Shown: positions 7,012 to 14,596, counted from the first letter of the stretch. The stretch: DNA of 15,988 bases from Pseudomonadota bacterium (GCA_021808035.1 JAKBCG010000016.1:1-15988), one strand, 5' to 3'. Program-made: numbers and translations. Notes: generated by a model not told the origin, from the letters alone.

Positions 7012-9186
7012 ATGGACCGCCGCCCACGCCCGTTCGACGACGTCGCCGAGTGCGTCGAAGCGACCCTCGCGCGCATCGGCCCCGACGTCGGTCTGGCGCT
7101 CCCGCTCGGCATCGGCAAACCGCACGCGATCGCGAACGAGTTCTACCGGCGCGCCCGCCGTGATCGTTCGATCCGGCTGCGGATATTCACCGCGCTGAGC
7201 CTCGAGGTGCCGCGTCCGCGGAGCGAGCTCGAACGCCGCTTCCTCGCACCGCTCGTGCAACGGGTGTTCGGCGACTTCGTGCCGCTCGACTACGTCGCCG
7301 ACCTTCATGCGGGCACCGTCCCGGAGAACGTCGAGATCGTCGAGTTCTTCCTCGACCCGGGCGCTTTCCTCGATTCGACGCACTCGCAACGGCACTACGT
7401 CAGCAGCAATTACACCCACGTCGCCCGCGATCTCGCGCATCGCGGCGTGAATGTGATCGCCCAGGTGATCGCGAAGCGGTCGGTCGCCGGGGGCGCGGAA
7501 TACAGCCTCGGATCGAATCCGGACCTCACGCTCGAGCTGCTGCGGCGCCTGTCGGCGCAGCGTGAGGCCGGCGCGCTCGTCGTGATCGGCGCGCCGAGCC
7601 GGCAGATGCCGTTCATGTTCGGTCCGGCCGTGATCGGCGCCGGGCAGTTCGACTACCTGGTGGAACACCCGCGGTACGACACCGACTTGTTTTCGCCGCC
7701 GAACCCGCGGCTGTCCACCGTCGACTACGCGATCGGGCTGCACGCCGCGCGACTCGTCCGCGACGCGGGCACGCTGCAGCTCGGAATCGGCGAGATCGGC
7801 GACGCCGTCGTCTACGCACTGCAGCTGCGCCACCAGCGGAACGGGGAGTTCCTCGAGATCCTCCGGTCGCTTCGTGCGCCGGAGCGCTTCGGCCCCGCGC
7901 CGGCCGCGATCGGCGGCGACGCGCCGTTCGAGGCGGGGCTGTACGCCTGCACCGAGATGTTCGTCGACGGCTTCCTCGAGCTCTACCGTGCCGGAATCCT
8001 GCGCCGGCGCGTGTACGACGAGCCACGCCTGCAGCGGCTGCTCGCCGCAGGCACGGCCGGGGAATCGGTGGACGCCGACTTCCTGCGGACGCTGCCGGGC
8101 GCGGGCTTCACGAACCCGCTGTCGATGCCCGACTTCGGCGTGCTGCAGGAGTTCGGCGTGTTCCGCGCCGACTGCCGCTACGTCGGCGGGAAGCTGCTCG
8201 GCCCCGACGGCGACGAAGTCGACCCGCGCCTCGACGACCGGCGCTGCGTCGAACGGATGGTCGCGAGCTGCTGCGGACGCCGGCTGCGCGGTGGCGTGCT
8301 GTCGCACGCCGCGTTCTTTCTCGGCTCGCGGGGTTTCTATGCGGCATTGCGCGAACTGCCGGAGGACGAACGACGCCGGTTTGCGATGTGCGGCGTCGAG
8401 TTCACCAACCGGATCGACGACGAGGACTGGGCGCTCAAGGTCGCGCAACGCTCCCGCGGGCGGTTCGTGAACACCGCGATGATCGCGACGCTGCTCGGCG
8501 CCGCCGTCTCGGACGGACTCGCGGACGGACGCGTGGTGAGCGGCGTCGGCGGGCAGTACAACTTCGTCGCGATGGCGCACGCGCTGCCCGATGCGCGCTC
8601 GATCATCACGGTGCGCAGCACGCGCACCCACGCCGGCCGCGTGACCTCGAACGTCGTCTGGAACTACGGCCACGTGACGATTCCGCGCCATCTTCGCGAC
8701 ATCGTCGTGACCGAGTACGGCGTCGCCGACCTGCGCGGCCGCTCGGACGAGGACGTGATCGCCGCGATGCTCAACGTCGCCGATTCGCGGTTCCAGGAAT
8801 CGCTCCTGCGCGAAGCGCAGTCCGCCGGGAAGATCTCGCGCGACTACCGGATCCCGGAGGTGCACCGCAACAACACGCCGCGTGCGCTCGAGGAGACGTT
8901 CCTGCTGCCGCGCGCGCGCGGTCTGTTCTCGGATTTCCCGTTCGGGACCGACTTGACCGGAGAGGAGGTCGTGCTCGCCGAGGCCCTCGGCGCGCTCGCC
9001 CGGCGCACCGCCGGGGTCGGCGGAAAGGCGCGCGCGCTCCTCGTGAGTCTCACACCGCGGCGCATCCCGGCGCGCATCGAACCCTGCCTCGAGCGGATGG
9101 GACTCGGCAAGCCGGCGACGCGCCAAGAGCGCCGCTGGCGGCGGCTGCTCGCGCGCGAGCTCGGTTCCCGGCTGCCGTCCCGCTGA
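7012..9186 (+). CDS. Large acetyl-CoA hydrolase/CoA-transferase family protein
   Basis: Family I CoA-transferases and hydrolases move CoA between acyl groups, or to water, through a glutamyl-CoA thioester. CTEMFVDGFLELYRAG carries the likely catalytic Glu315, equivalent to the Glu in the (S/T)EM motif of 4-hydroxybutyrate CoA-transferase. QLGIGEIGDAV (near 256-266) is a family signature. GVGGQYNFVAMAH through VVTEYGVADLRGRS (about 510-580) is the C-terminal AcetylCoA_hyd_C domain. At 724 residues it is far longer than the usual 430-500. The excess is spread over the N-terminal half and a basic tail of about 120 residues, as in a long proteobacterial subfamily of unknown substrate. ATG 7012 lacks a good Shine-Dalgarno of its own and follows two mini-ORFs. 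The gene stands between the gabD cassette and ald, so it may recycle CoA for those pathways. An in-frame stop splits off a possible 13-codon upstream extension. Confidence 0.85.
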   Translation: MDRRPRPFDDVAECVEATLARIGPDVGLALPLGIGKPHAIANEFYRRARRDRSIRLRIFTALSLEVPRPRSELERRFLAPLVQRVFGDFVPLDYVADLHAGTVPENVEIVEFFLDPGAFLDSTHSQRHYVSSNYTHVARDLAHRGVNVIAQVIAKRSVAGGAEYSLGSNPDLTLELLRRLSAQREAGALVVIGAPSRQMPFMFGPAVIGAGQFDYLVEHPRYDTDLFSPPNPRLSTVDYAIGLHAARLVRDAGTLQLGIGEIGDAVVYALQLRHQRNGEFLEILRSLRAPERFGPAPAAIGGDAPFEAGLYACTEMFVDGFLELYRAGILRRRVYDEPRLQRLLAAGTAGESVDADFLRTLPGAGFTNPLSMPDFGVLQEFGVFRADCRYVGGKLLGPDGDEVDPRLDDRRCVERMVASCCGRRLRGGVLSHAAFFLGSRGFYAALRELPEDERRRFAMCGVEFTNRIDDEDWALKVAQRSRGRFVNTAMIATLLGAAVSDGLADGRVVSGVGGQYNFVAMAHALPDARSIITVRSTRTHAGRVTSNVVWNYGHVTIPRHLRDIVVTEYGVADLRGRSDEDVIAAMLNVADSRFQESLLREAQSAGKISRDYRIPEVHRNNTPRALEETFLLPRARGLFSDFPFGTDLTGEEVVLAEALGALARRTAGVGGKARALLVSLTPRRIPARIEPCLERMGLGKPATRQERRWRRLLARELGSRLPSR

Positions 9187-9223
9187 GCCGCGGCCGCAGG
9201 GTCGCTCACGCGTCGCACGACGC
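9187..9223. terminator. Hairpin between convergent CoA-hydrolase and Lrp genes
   Basis: The 37-bp gap between two convergent stop codons holds GCCGCGGC (9187-9194) and GCGTCG-CA-CGACGC (9210-9223), the latter able to form a compact hairpin. A symmetrical element here could stop transcription from both sides, though no T-run is present. Confidence 0.3.
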
Positions 9224-9694
9224 TCATCGAACCGGCAGCTCCCGCGATTTCTGCACGGTGCGGAGCGCGAACGAGGAATGCACGCGCGCGACGTTCGGCA
9301 GGCGCGTGAGATGCTGGCTGTGGAGGCGCTCGAAGTCGGCGGTATCGGCCAGCACGACCCGCAGCAGGTAATCGTACTCGCCGGACATCAGATAGCACTC
9401 CATGACTTCGGGCACCCGGCGCACCGCGTCCTCGAACGCGCGCAGCTGCGCCTGTTCCTGGCGCTCGAGCGTGATGTTCACGAAGACGTTCAATGGACAC
9501 CCGGCCCTTTGCTGATTGATCAGCGCCGTGTAGCCCTCGATGAACCCCGCCTCCTCGAGGGCCCGTACGCGACGCAGGCACGCGGACTCGGACAGGTTCA
9601 CGGATTCGGCGAGCCGGTTGTTGGTGACCCGGCCGTCCAACTGGAGTGCACGGAGGATCGCGCGGTCATAGCGGTCGAGCTTCATGGTTCGCAT
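9224..9694 (-). CDS. Lrp/AsnC family transcriptional regulator, probable regulator of ald
   Basis: Lrp/AsnC proteins are DNA-wrapping regulators that sense amino acids. The 156-residue product (153 if Met4 at 9685 is used) begins with LDRYDRAILRALQLDGRVTN and the winged helix-turn-helix LAESVNLSESACLRRVRALEEAGFI (28-52). A ligand-binding RAM domain follows (about 70-145), with GEYDYLLRVVLADTADFE. The gene is divergent from alanine dehydrogenase across a 147-bp AT-rich gap, the arrangement seen for AldR-type activators of ald in other bacteria, where alanine is the effector. Neither start has a visible Shine-Dalgarno, and an ATTTTA (minus-strand TAAAAT) at 9706-9711 lies so close that the transcript could be nearly leaderless. 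Family is certain; the target ald is inferred from position. Confidence 0.92.
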   Translation of the reverse strand: MRTMKLDRYDRAILRALQLDGRVTNNRLAESVNLSESACLRRVRALEEAGFIEGYTALINQQRAGCPLNVFVNITLERQEQAQLRAFEDAVRRVPEVMECYLMSGEYDYLLRVVLADTADFERLHSQHLTRLPNVARVHSSFALRTVQKSRELPVR

Positions 9695-9701
9695 TTTATT
9701 T

Positions 9702-9716
9702 CAGAATTTTACACTT
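9702..9716 (+). promoter_or_regulatory. Candidate Lrp box in the lrp-ald intergenic region
   Basis: CAGAATTTTACACTT matches 12 of 15 positions of the E. coli Lrp consensus YAGHAWATTWTDCTR. It lies in the AT-rich stretch 9692-9728, the only such patch nearby, between the divergent regulator and ald. It overlaps a TAAAAT on the minus strand and a TACACT (9710-9715) on the plus strand, either of which could be a -10 element. It fits autoregulation plus control of ald. Confidence 0.45.
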
Positions 9717-9769
9717 TAGTCGAATTTTCCACCGCGACGAGCCGTCATCGGCGCCGATTTCGCAGATTC

Positions 9770-9807
9770 TCCGCTTCGCGGATCCGTAAGCTACGCGCGG
9801 CTTTTTT
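9770..9807 (+). promoter_or_regulatory. Hairpin and T-run in the ald leader (possible attenuator)
   Basis: TCCGC-TTC-GCGGA (9770-9782) forms a tight 5-bp hairpin. A second GCGG (9797-9800) is followed by C and six Ts (9802-9807), 34 bp before ald. CCGC at 9771 could pair with either GCGG, giving two exclusive structures, one ending at the T-run. The alternative stem is only four pairs over a long loop, so this is suggestive rather than established. Confidence 0.2.
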
Positions 9808-9841
9808 GCGAATTCATCGACCTTTCGGGGGAGCGGCATCC

Positions 9842-10945
9842 ATGAAAATCGGTGTACCCAAAGAGATCAAGGTCCACGAATACCGTGTCGGACTCGTACC
9901 GGCCGGCGTCTCGGAACTCGTGCGCGCGGGGCACGCGGTCATGGTCGAGACCGGCGCGGGCGCCGGCATCGGCTTCGACGACTCGCATTACCGCGCCGCC
10001 GGCGCGACCATCGCACCGGACGCCGCGAAGGTCTTCGCGGATGCGGAGCTGGTCGTCAAGGTCAAGGAGCCGCAACTGTCGGAGTGCCGGATGCTCCGGG
10101 CGGACCAGACCTTGTTCACCTACCTGCACCTCGCGGCGGATCGCGAGCAGGCGCTCGCGCTGATGAAGTCCGGCACCACCGCGATCGCCTACGAGACCGT
10201 GACGGCGCAGGACGGCTCACTGCCGCTGCTGACACCGATGAGCGAGGTCGCGGGACGGATGTCGGTGCAGGTCGGCGCCACCTGCCTGCAGAAGGCGAAC
10301 GGCGGCTTCGGCGTGCTGCTCGGCGGGGTTCCCGGCGTCGCGCCGGCGAAGGTCGTGATCCTCGGCGGCGGAGTCTCCGGTACGCACGCGGCCGAGATGG
10401 CCGTCGGACTGCGCGCGGACGTCACCGTGATCGACCGGTCCGTGAAGCGGCTGCGCGAACTGTCGGCGATCTTCGGCAACCAGTTGAAGACCCAGTACTC
10501 GACCGCTCACGCGATCGAGGAGCTCGTCCGTGACGCGGACCTCGTGATCGGCGCGGTGCTGATCGCGGGCGCGGCGGCGCCGAAACTGGTCACGCGCGAG
10601 ATGGTGAGGGCGATGAAGACCGGCGCCGTGCTCGTCGACATCGCGATCGACCAGGGCGGCTGCTTCGAGACGAGCCGGCCGACCACGCACGCGGAACCGA
10701 CCTTCATCGAGGACGGCGTGATCCACTACTGCGTGACCAACATGCCGGGCGCGGTGCCGCGCACCTCGACCTTCGCACTGACCAACGCGACGCTCCCGTA
10801 CGTGAAGGCGATCGCGGACTCCGGGTGGCGCGAGGCGCTCGGGCGCGACCGCGGGCTCGCGCAGGGCTTGAACGTGTACGCGGGGCACATCACGCACGAC
10901 GCGGTCGCCCGTGCGCTCGACGTCGAGTGCCGGCCGCTGCGCTGA
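9842..10945 (+). CDS. ald: Alanine dehydrogenase
   Basis: Ald reversibly deaminates L-alanine to pyruvate and ammonium with NAD+, feeding alanine carbon into central metabolism. The 367-residue protein opens with MKIGVPKEIKVHEYRVGL. It carries the catalytic and substrate residues at the positions known from the Mycobacterium enzyme: Arg15, Lys75 (VVKVKEPQ), His96 (LFTYLH) and Asp270 (DIAIDQGG). The NAD site is ILGGGVSG (173-180) with Asp198 binding the adenine ribose, which indicates NAD rather than NADP. ATG 9842 is set by GGGGGAG eight bases upstream; the frame runs open far upstream through the regulator gene, but that part is not coding. It is divergent from an Lrp-type regulator, its likely alanine-responsive controller, and convergent with the MFS gene. 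The Lrp box and leader structures lie in the gap between. Confidence 0.97.
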   Translation: MKIGVPKEIKVHEYRVGLVPAGVSELVRAGHAVMVETGAGAGIGFDDSHYRAAGATIAPDAAKVFADAELVVKVKEPQLSECRMLRADQTLFTYLHLAADREQALALMKSGTTAIAYETVTAQDGSLPLLTPMSEVAGRMSVQVGATCLQKANGGFGVLLGGVPGVAPAKVVILGGGVSGTHAAEMAVGLRADVTVIDRSVKRLRELSAIFGNQLKTQYSTAHAIEELVRDADLVIGAVLIAGAAAPKLVTREMVRAMKTGAVLVDIAIDQGGCFETSRPTTHAEPTFIEDGVIHYCVTNMPGAVPRTSTFALTNATLPYVKAIADSGWREALGRDRGLAQGLNVYAGHITHDAVARALDVECRPLR

Positions 10946-11011
10946 TCGGCATCCGATCGCGGCCGATCGCCCTCCCCCCCGGGATCCCGGACCGCCGGGC
11001 CCTCAGGGGGG
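10944..11011. terminator. Bidirectional terminator candidate between ald and the MFS gene
   Basis: GATCGGC (10944-10950) and GCCGATC (10962-10968) form a 7-bp stem with an 11-base loop directly on the ald stop codon. A second possible hairpin pairs the C-run at 10975-10980 with the G-run at 11006-11011 and encloses the 12-base palindrome CCGGGATCCCGG (10979-10990). The two genes converge here. No T-run is present on either strand, so termination efficiency is unknown. Confidence 0.35.
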
Positions 11012-12328
11012 CGGGTCGGCCGGACCGTCGCCCGCATCGACCGGCTCTGCCGGCCCGCCGTCCGGGCTGCCGCGATGGTAGGGAATCCACGCGTAGATCT
11101 CCGGCGACGTCTGCGGATAGGTGAGGAACTCCTCGCGGTCCTGATCGACCGGCGCCGCCCGCCGCCTCACCAGCCGCCACAGCGCGAACGCGGTGAACAG
11201 CGCGGTCAGGCCGAGCACGTAGCCGAAGAATGCCCCCGGCCGTCTCAATTCGACCACGACCGTCCCGGTCGTCGGTCCGATCGCCGCACCGAGCGCCCAG
11301 ACGAACAACAGCGTCGACGACAGCGCGATGTAGTCGCTGGACGGAGCGCGATCGTTCGCGTGTGCGACGCCGACTGCATAGAGACTCTCGCCGAGACCCC
11401 CGAACACCGCGAGCAGGATCGCGAGCACCACGAACGGCGTGCGACCGCTCACCCCGACGAGCACGCCGGCGACGCCGAGTATCGCGGCACCGAGCCCGAT
11501 CAGCGCGTACAGGCGGTCGACGCGGTCCGAGAGATAACCGATGGGCCATTGCAACAGCAAACTGCCCATCGAAAAGCTGGCCATCAGCACCACGATGCGC
11601 GCCTGGTCGAGGCCGAGCCGCTTGCCGAACAGCGGACCCGCCGTCGTGAACGCGGTCAACACCAGTCCGTTCAACAGGCACGCGAGGACGCTGACCGGCG
11701 ACGTGCGCACGGCCTTCGCGATCTGCAGCTGCACCCGATGCGGCCGCGCCGGCGCCCGCACCTCGATCGCCGCCATCGGCACCACCGCGAGCGTCGTCAC
11801 GATCCCCGCGATCATCAGGAACTGCGGGCCGCTCGCATCCAGGTCGCGCCCCAGGAGTTCACCGAGCCCGAAGCAAAGACCGTACACCAGCACGTAGACC
11901 GTGAGGATTCGTCCCCGTTGCTCGTTCGACGACAGGGCGTTCAGCCAGCTCTCGACGACGACCGAGAGCCCGGCGGCGTTCAGTCCGATCAAGAAGCGCA
12001 GCACGGCGATCGCCGGTGCGCCGCCGGCGAAGAACAAGCCGAGGATCGCGACCGACTTCAAACCGGCGAACGTCGCGTAGGCCCGCTCCGATCCGACCGG
12101 CGCGATGATCCGGTGCGCGTGCAGGCAGCCGACCAGGAAGCCGAGGCCTTCGGCGCTGCCCAGCAGCCCGATCGTCGCCGCCGACATGCCGGCCGCCGAG
12201 TAGCGCAGCGGCAGCAGCGCGCCGAGCAGGCCGGCGCCGATCATGGTCAGGCCGGTGCCCGCGAGCGGCGGCGCGATGCGCAGCGCCATCGGCCGCGGCG
12301 CGTGGATTTCAGGCGATGTCGTCGTCAC
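11003..12328 (-). CDS. MFS transporter, YcaD-like
   Basis: This 441-residue polytopic inner-membrane protein shows about twelve hydrophobic segments in two halves. It has the major-facilitator loop motif GYLSDRVDR between segments of the second half. The stretch VVVESWLNALSSNEQRGRILTVYVLVYGLCFGLGELLG resembles the YcaD family of putative transporters, whose substrates are not known. It ends in a cytoplasmic tail rich in Pro, Asp and Gly. The frame starts with GTG 12328; ATG 12289 (MALRIAPPL) just before the first membrane segment is an equally reasonable start. Neither has a clear Shine-Dalgarno. A perfect TATAAT on the minus strand at 12370-12375 would start a transcript about 35 bases before the GTG. 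It is divergent from the trimethylamine-dehydrogenase-like operon, so substrate import or product export for that pathway is possible but unproven. Confidence 0.85.
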   Translation of the reverse strand: MTTTSPEIHAPRPMALRIAPPLAGTGLTMIGAGLLGALLPLRYSAAGMSAATIGLLGSAEGLGFLVGCLHAHRIIAPVGSERAYATFAGLKSVAILGLFFAGGAPAIAVLRFLIGLNAAGLSVVVESWLNALSSNEQRGRILTVYVLVYGLCFGLGELLGRDLDASGPQFLMIAGIVTTLAVVPMAAIEVRAPARPHRVQLQIAKAVRTSPVSVLACLLNGLVLTAFTTAGPLFGKRLGLDQARIVVLMASFSMGSLLLQWPIGYLSDRVDRLYALIGLGAAILGVAGVLVGVSGRTPFVVLAILLAVFGGLGESLYAVGVAHANDRAPSSDYIALSSTLLFVWALGAAIGPTTGTVVVELRRPGAFFGYVLGLTALFTAFALWRLVRRRAAPVDQDREEFLTYPQTSPEIYAWIPYHRGSPDGGPAEPVDAGDGPADPPP

Positions 12329-12369
12329 GTGGGTCGGTGCCGTGGCCGCTCATGGGAAGGGGGCGCCCG

Positions 12370-12375
12370 ATTATA
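12370..12375 (-). promoter_or_regulatory. Perfect -10 hexamer for the MFS gene
   Basis: The minus strand reads TATAAT here, a full sigma-70 -10 match in GC-rich surroundings, 42-47 bases upstream of the GTG start. No good -35 is seen at the usual spacing. Confidence 0.4.
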
Positions 12376-12414
12376 GGCATACGTGGAGCGGCGGCGCCGG
12401 CCGGTGGCCGCGCG

Positions 12415-12432
12415 GACCGAGGACCGTCGGTC
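12415..12432. promoter_or_regulatory. Candidate operator 1 (GACCGA-N6-TCGGTC dyad)
   Basis: A perfect dyad with 6-bp arms and 6-base spacer abuts the predicted -35 (12433). Inside it lies GACCGTC (12422-12428), repeated exactly 42 bp downstream in operator 2. The position suits the BetI-like TetR repressor encoded in the operon or another regulator. Confidence 0.35.
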
Positions 12433-12461
12433 TTGCTACTGGACGATCGATCAATTAGGCT
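12433..12461 (+). promoter_or_regulatory. Candidate sigma-70 promoter of the flavoprotein operon
   Basis: TTGCTA (12433-12438) and TAGGCT (12456-12461) are separated by an ideal 17 bp. They match four and three of six consensus bases. The predicted start near 12468 falls inside candidate operator 2, leaving a leader of about 56 bases to ATG 12524. Confidence 0.4.
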
Positions 12462-12462
12462 G

Positions 12463-12489
12463 CGACCGTCCGACGGACCACGGCGGTCG
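12463..12489. promoter_or_regulatory. Candidate operator 2 (nested dyads at the predicted transcript start)
   Basis: CCGTC-C-GACGG (12466-12476) lies inside a wider CGACCG...CGGTCG repeat (12463-12468 and 12484-12489). The second GACCGTC copy is at 12464-12470. A repressor here would cover the predicted start site. Confidence 0.35.
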
Positions 12490-12523
12490 GCGCCGGGAGC
12501 GGGCACCTCGAGGTTCGTCCTGC

Positions 12524-14596
12524 ATGCCGCGCAACCCACGCTTCGACGTCCTGTTCGAGCCCGTCCGGATCGGCCCGGTCACCGCGCCGAACCGCTTCTA
12601 TCAGGTCCCGCACGCGAGCGGGATGACCAATGCGCTGCCGCACGTGCGGGCGAAGTTCCGCGAGACCAAGGCGGAGGGCGGTTGGGGCGTCGTGTGCACC
12701 GGCGCCGTGTCGATCCACCCGAGCTCCGAGGATTCGCCCTTGCCGTTCGCGTCGCTCTGGGACGACGCGGACGTGCGCGCGCACGCGGTGATGACCGAGG
12801 CGGTGCACCGGCACGGCTCGCTGGCCGGCGTCGAGCTGTGGCACGGCGGCGCGATCACGATGAACCGCACCAGCCGGATCGCGCCGCTGTCACCTTCGGG
12901 GATGCCGTGGCTCTCCACGCACCTCGGTTTCATGGGGAATCTTCGCCCACGGGCGATGGATCGGACCGACATCCGCGAGCTGCTGCGCTGGCAGGCCGAT
13001 GCCGCGACGCGGGCGGTCGCCGCGGGCTTCGACATCGTCTACGTCTACGCCGGCATGGGCTACCTGCCCTACGAGTTCCTGCTGCCGGAGTACAACCGGC
13101 GCAGCGACGAGTACGGGGGGTCGGTCGCGAACCGGACGCGCCTGGTCCGCGAGATGCTCGAGGTCACCCGCGACGCGGTCGGCGACCGATGCGCGGTCGC
13201 GCTGCGGATCAGCCTCGAGGAGCTGCGCGCGAAGCCGGGCACGCACGCGCCTTCGGAAGCGCACGAGGTCGTCGAAGCGCTCGCGGACGTTCCAGATCTG
13301 TGGGACGTGAAGATGGATTCGAGCCCGACCGACTGCGCGCCGTCGCGATTCGCGCCGGAGGGAAGCCACGAGCCCGTGATCGACTTCGTGAAGAAGGTCA
13401 CGAAGAAGCCGGTCGTCGGCGTCGGCCGCTTCACCTCGCCCGACTTCATGGTCTCGCAGATTCGCCGCGGCGTACTCGACCTGATCGGCGGCGCTCGGCC
13501 GTCGATCGCGGATCCGTTCCTGCCCCGCAAGATCGACGAGGGGCGTGAGCACGAGATCCGCGAATGCATCGGCTGCAACATCTGCATCTCGAGCTGGCAC
13601 GACGGCGTGCCGGTGCGGTGCACGCAGAACCCGACCGCGGGCGAGGAATGGCGGCGCGGGTGGCATCCGGAACGCGTCGAGCCGGCGGCGAGCGACAGCG
13701 CGGTCCTCGTGGTCGGCGGCGGTCCGTCCGGCCTAGAATGCGCGGTCACGCTCGCGCGCCGGGGCTATCGGGTGACGATCGCGGATGCGGCCGCCGAATT
13801 CGGCGGCCGGCTGCGCTTCGAGACCCGCCTGCCGGGTCTCGCGACCTGGGGCCGGGTGGTCGATTGGCGCCTCGGACAGCTCGGCGACCGCGCGAATGTG
13901 AGCCTGTTCCCCGGCAGCGCGCTGACCGTCGACGACGTGCTCGGATCGGAACACGCGCACGTGGTCGTCGCGACCGGCGCGCGCTGGACGCGGATGCTGT
14001 ACGCGACGATCGAGTTCCCGACCGAGCCGTTCGACGCGCCCCGCGTGTATACGCCGGACGACATCGCCGCCGGCGCGACGCCCGAGGGACCGACCGTCGT
14101 GTTCGATTTCGACAATTATTACCTCGGCGGAGCGATCGCCGAACGGCTCGCGCGGTCGGGGATCGAGACTCATTACGTGACGATCGCGGGCAGCGCGTCC
14201 GCGTGGACGTTCATGACCAACGAGCTGCCGCTCGTCCATCGTGCGCTCGGATCCGCCGGCGTCGCGATCCACACGTTGCGCCGGGTCGCCGGATTCGACG
14301 GCGAGGAGATCGCGCTCGCGGACGTGTTCACCAACGCGGAGGTCCGGCTCCGCTGCCGCTCGCTCGTGATCGTCGGCGTGCGCGAGCCGCGCGACGAGTT
14401 GTATCGGGACCTGCTCGCCCGGAGCGCGGAGTTCGACCGCGCCGGCATCCGTTCGGTTGCCCGGATCGGCGATGCGCTGGCGCCCGGAGCGATCGTGCAC
14501 GCGGTGCATTCAGGGCACCGGTACGCGCGCGAGCTCGACGCCGAACCGGCGGCGACGCCATACGTGCGCGACTTCCCGCTGCACCATGGCCGGTAG
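12524..14596 (+). CDS. Trimethylamine dehydrogenase-like iron-sulfur flavoprotein with a remodelled active site
   Basis: The 690-residue protein follows Methylophilus trimethylamine dehydrogenase (TMADH) closely: an FMN TIM barrel (about 8-345), a 4Fe-4S site CIGCNIC...C (Cys348, 351, 354, 366), then a nucleotide-binding module starting VLVVGGGPSG (394-403). Shared stretches include NRFYQVPH, KAEGGW, GFDIVYVY, RPSIADPFLP and TAGEEWRRGWHPE. TMADH-type enzymes oxidatively demethylate amines and pass electrons via the cluster to an electron-transfer flavoprotein. Here the FMN-linking Cys30 is Ala31, cage Tyr60 is Ala61, cage Trp264 is lost in a 3-residue shorter loop, and triad His172 is Met178. 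Tyr169, Arg222, Asp267 and Trp355 equivalents (Tyr175, Arg228, Asp270, Trp358) remain. FMN should therefore be non-covalent and the substrate different. ATG 12524 has GAGG ten bases ahead. The 3' end overlaps the TetR gene by 11 bp. Dimethylamine and histamine dehydrogenases are relatives; I do not assign either. Confidence 0.88.
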   Translation: MPRNPRFDVLFEPVRIGPVTAPNRFYQVPHASGMTNALPHVRAKFRETKAEGGWGVVCTGAVSIHPSSEDSPLPFASLWDDADVRAHAVMTEAVHRHGSLAGVELWHGGAITMNRTSRIAPLSPSGMPWLSTHLGFMGNLRPRAMDRTDIRELLRWQADAATRAVAAGFDIVYVYAGMGYLPYEFLLPEYNRRSDEYGGSVANRTRLVREMLEVTRDAVGDRCAVALRISLEELRAKPGTHAPSEAHEVVEALADVPDLWDVKMDSSPTDCAPSRFAPEGSHEPVIDFVKKVTKKPVVGVGRFTSPDFMVSQIRRGVLDLIGGARPSIADPFLPRKIDEGREHEIRECIGCNICISSWHDGVPVRCTQNPTAGEEWRRGWHPERVEPAASDSAVLVVGGGPSGLECAVTLARRGYRVTIADAAAEFGGRLRFETRLPGLATWGRVVDWRLGQLGDRANVSLFPGSALTVDDVLGSEHAHVVVATGARWTRMLYATIEFPTEPFDAPRVYTPDDIAAGATPEGPTVVFDFDNYYLGGAIAERLARSGIETHYVTIAGSASAWTFMTNELPLVHRALGSAGVAIHTLRRVAGFDGEEIALADVFTNAEVRLRCRSLVIVGVREPRDELYRDLLARSAEFDRAGIRSVARIGDALAPGAIVHAVHSGHRYARELDAEPAATPYVRDFPLHHGR

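Noticed and set aside
5941..9126. 1061-codon open frame on the minus strand, antisense to the gabD end, VOC and CoA-hydrolase genes
   Set aside because: Its translation is low-complexity and rich in Arg, Glu, Asp, His and Ala, with no recognisable domain. The plus-strand genes beneath it have clear families. High third-position GC removes stops from this frame.
9278..9841. N-terminal extension of ald into the regulator gene
   Set aside because: Ald homologues begin at MKIGVPKE; GGGGGAG fixes ATG 9842, and the extension is antisense to the Lrp-type gene.
11075..12376. 433-codon plus-strand frame over the MFS gene
   Set aside because: It is composed of Arg, Gln, Asp and His repeats with no fold; the minus strand encodes a clear twelve-helix transporter.
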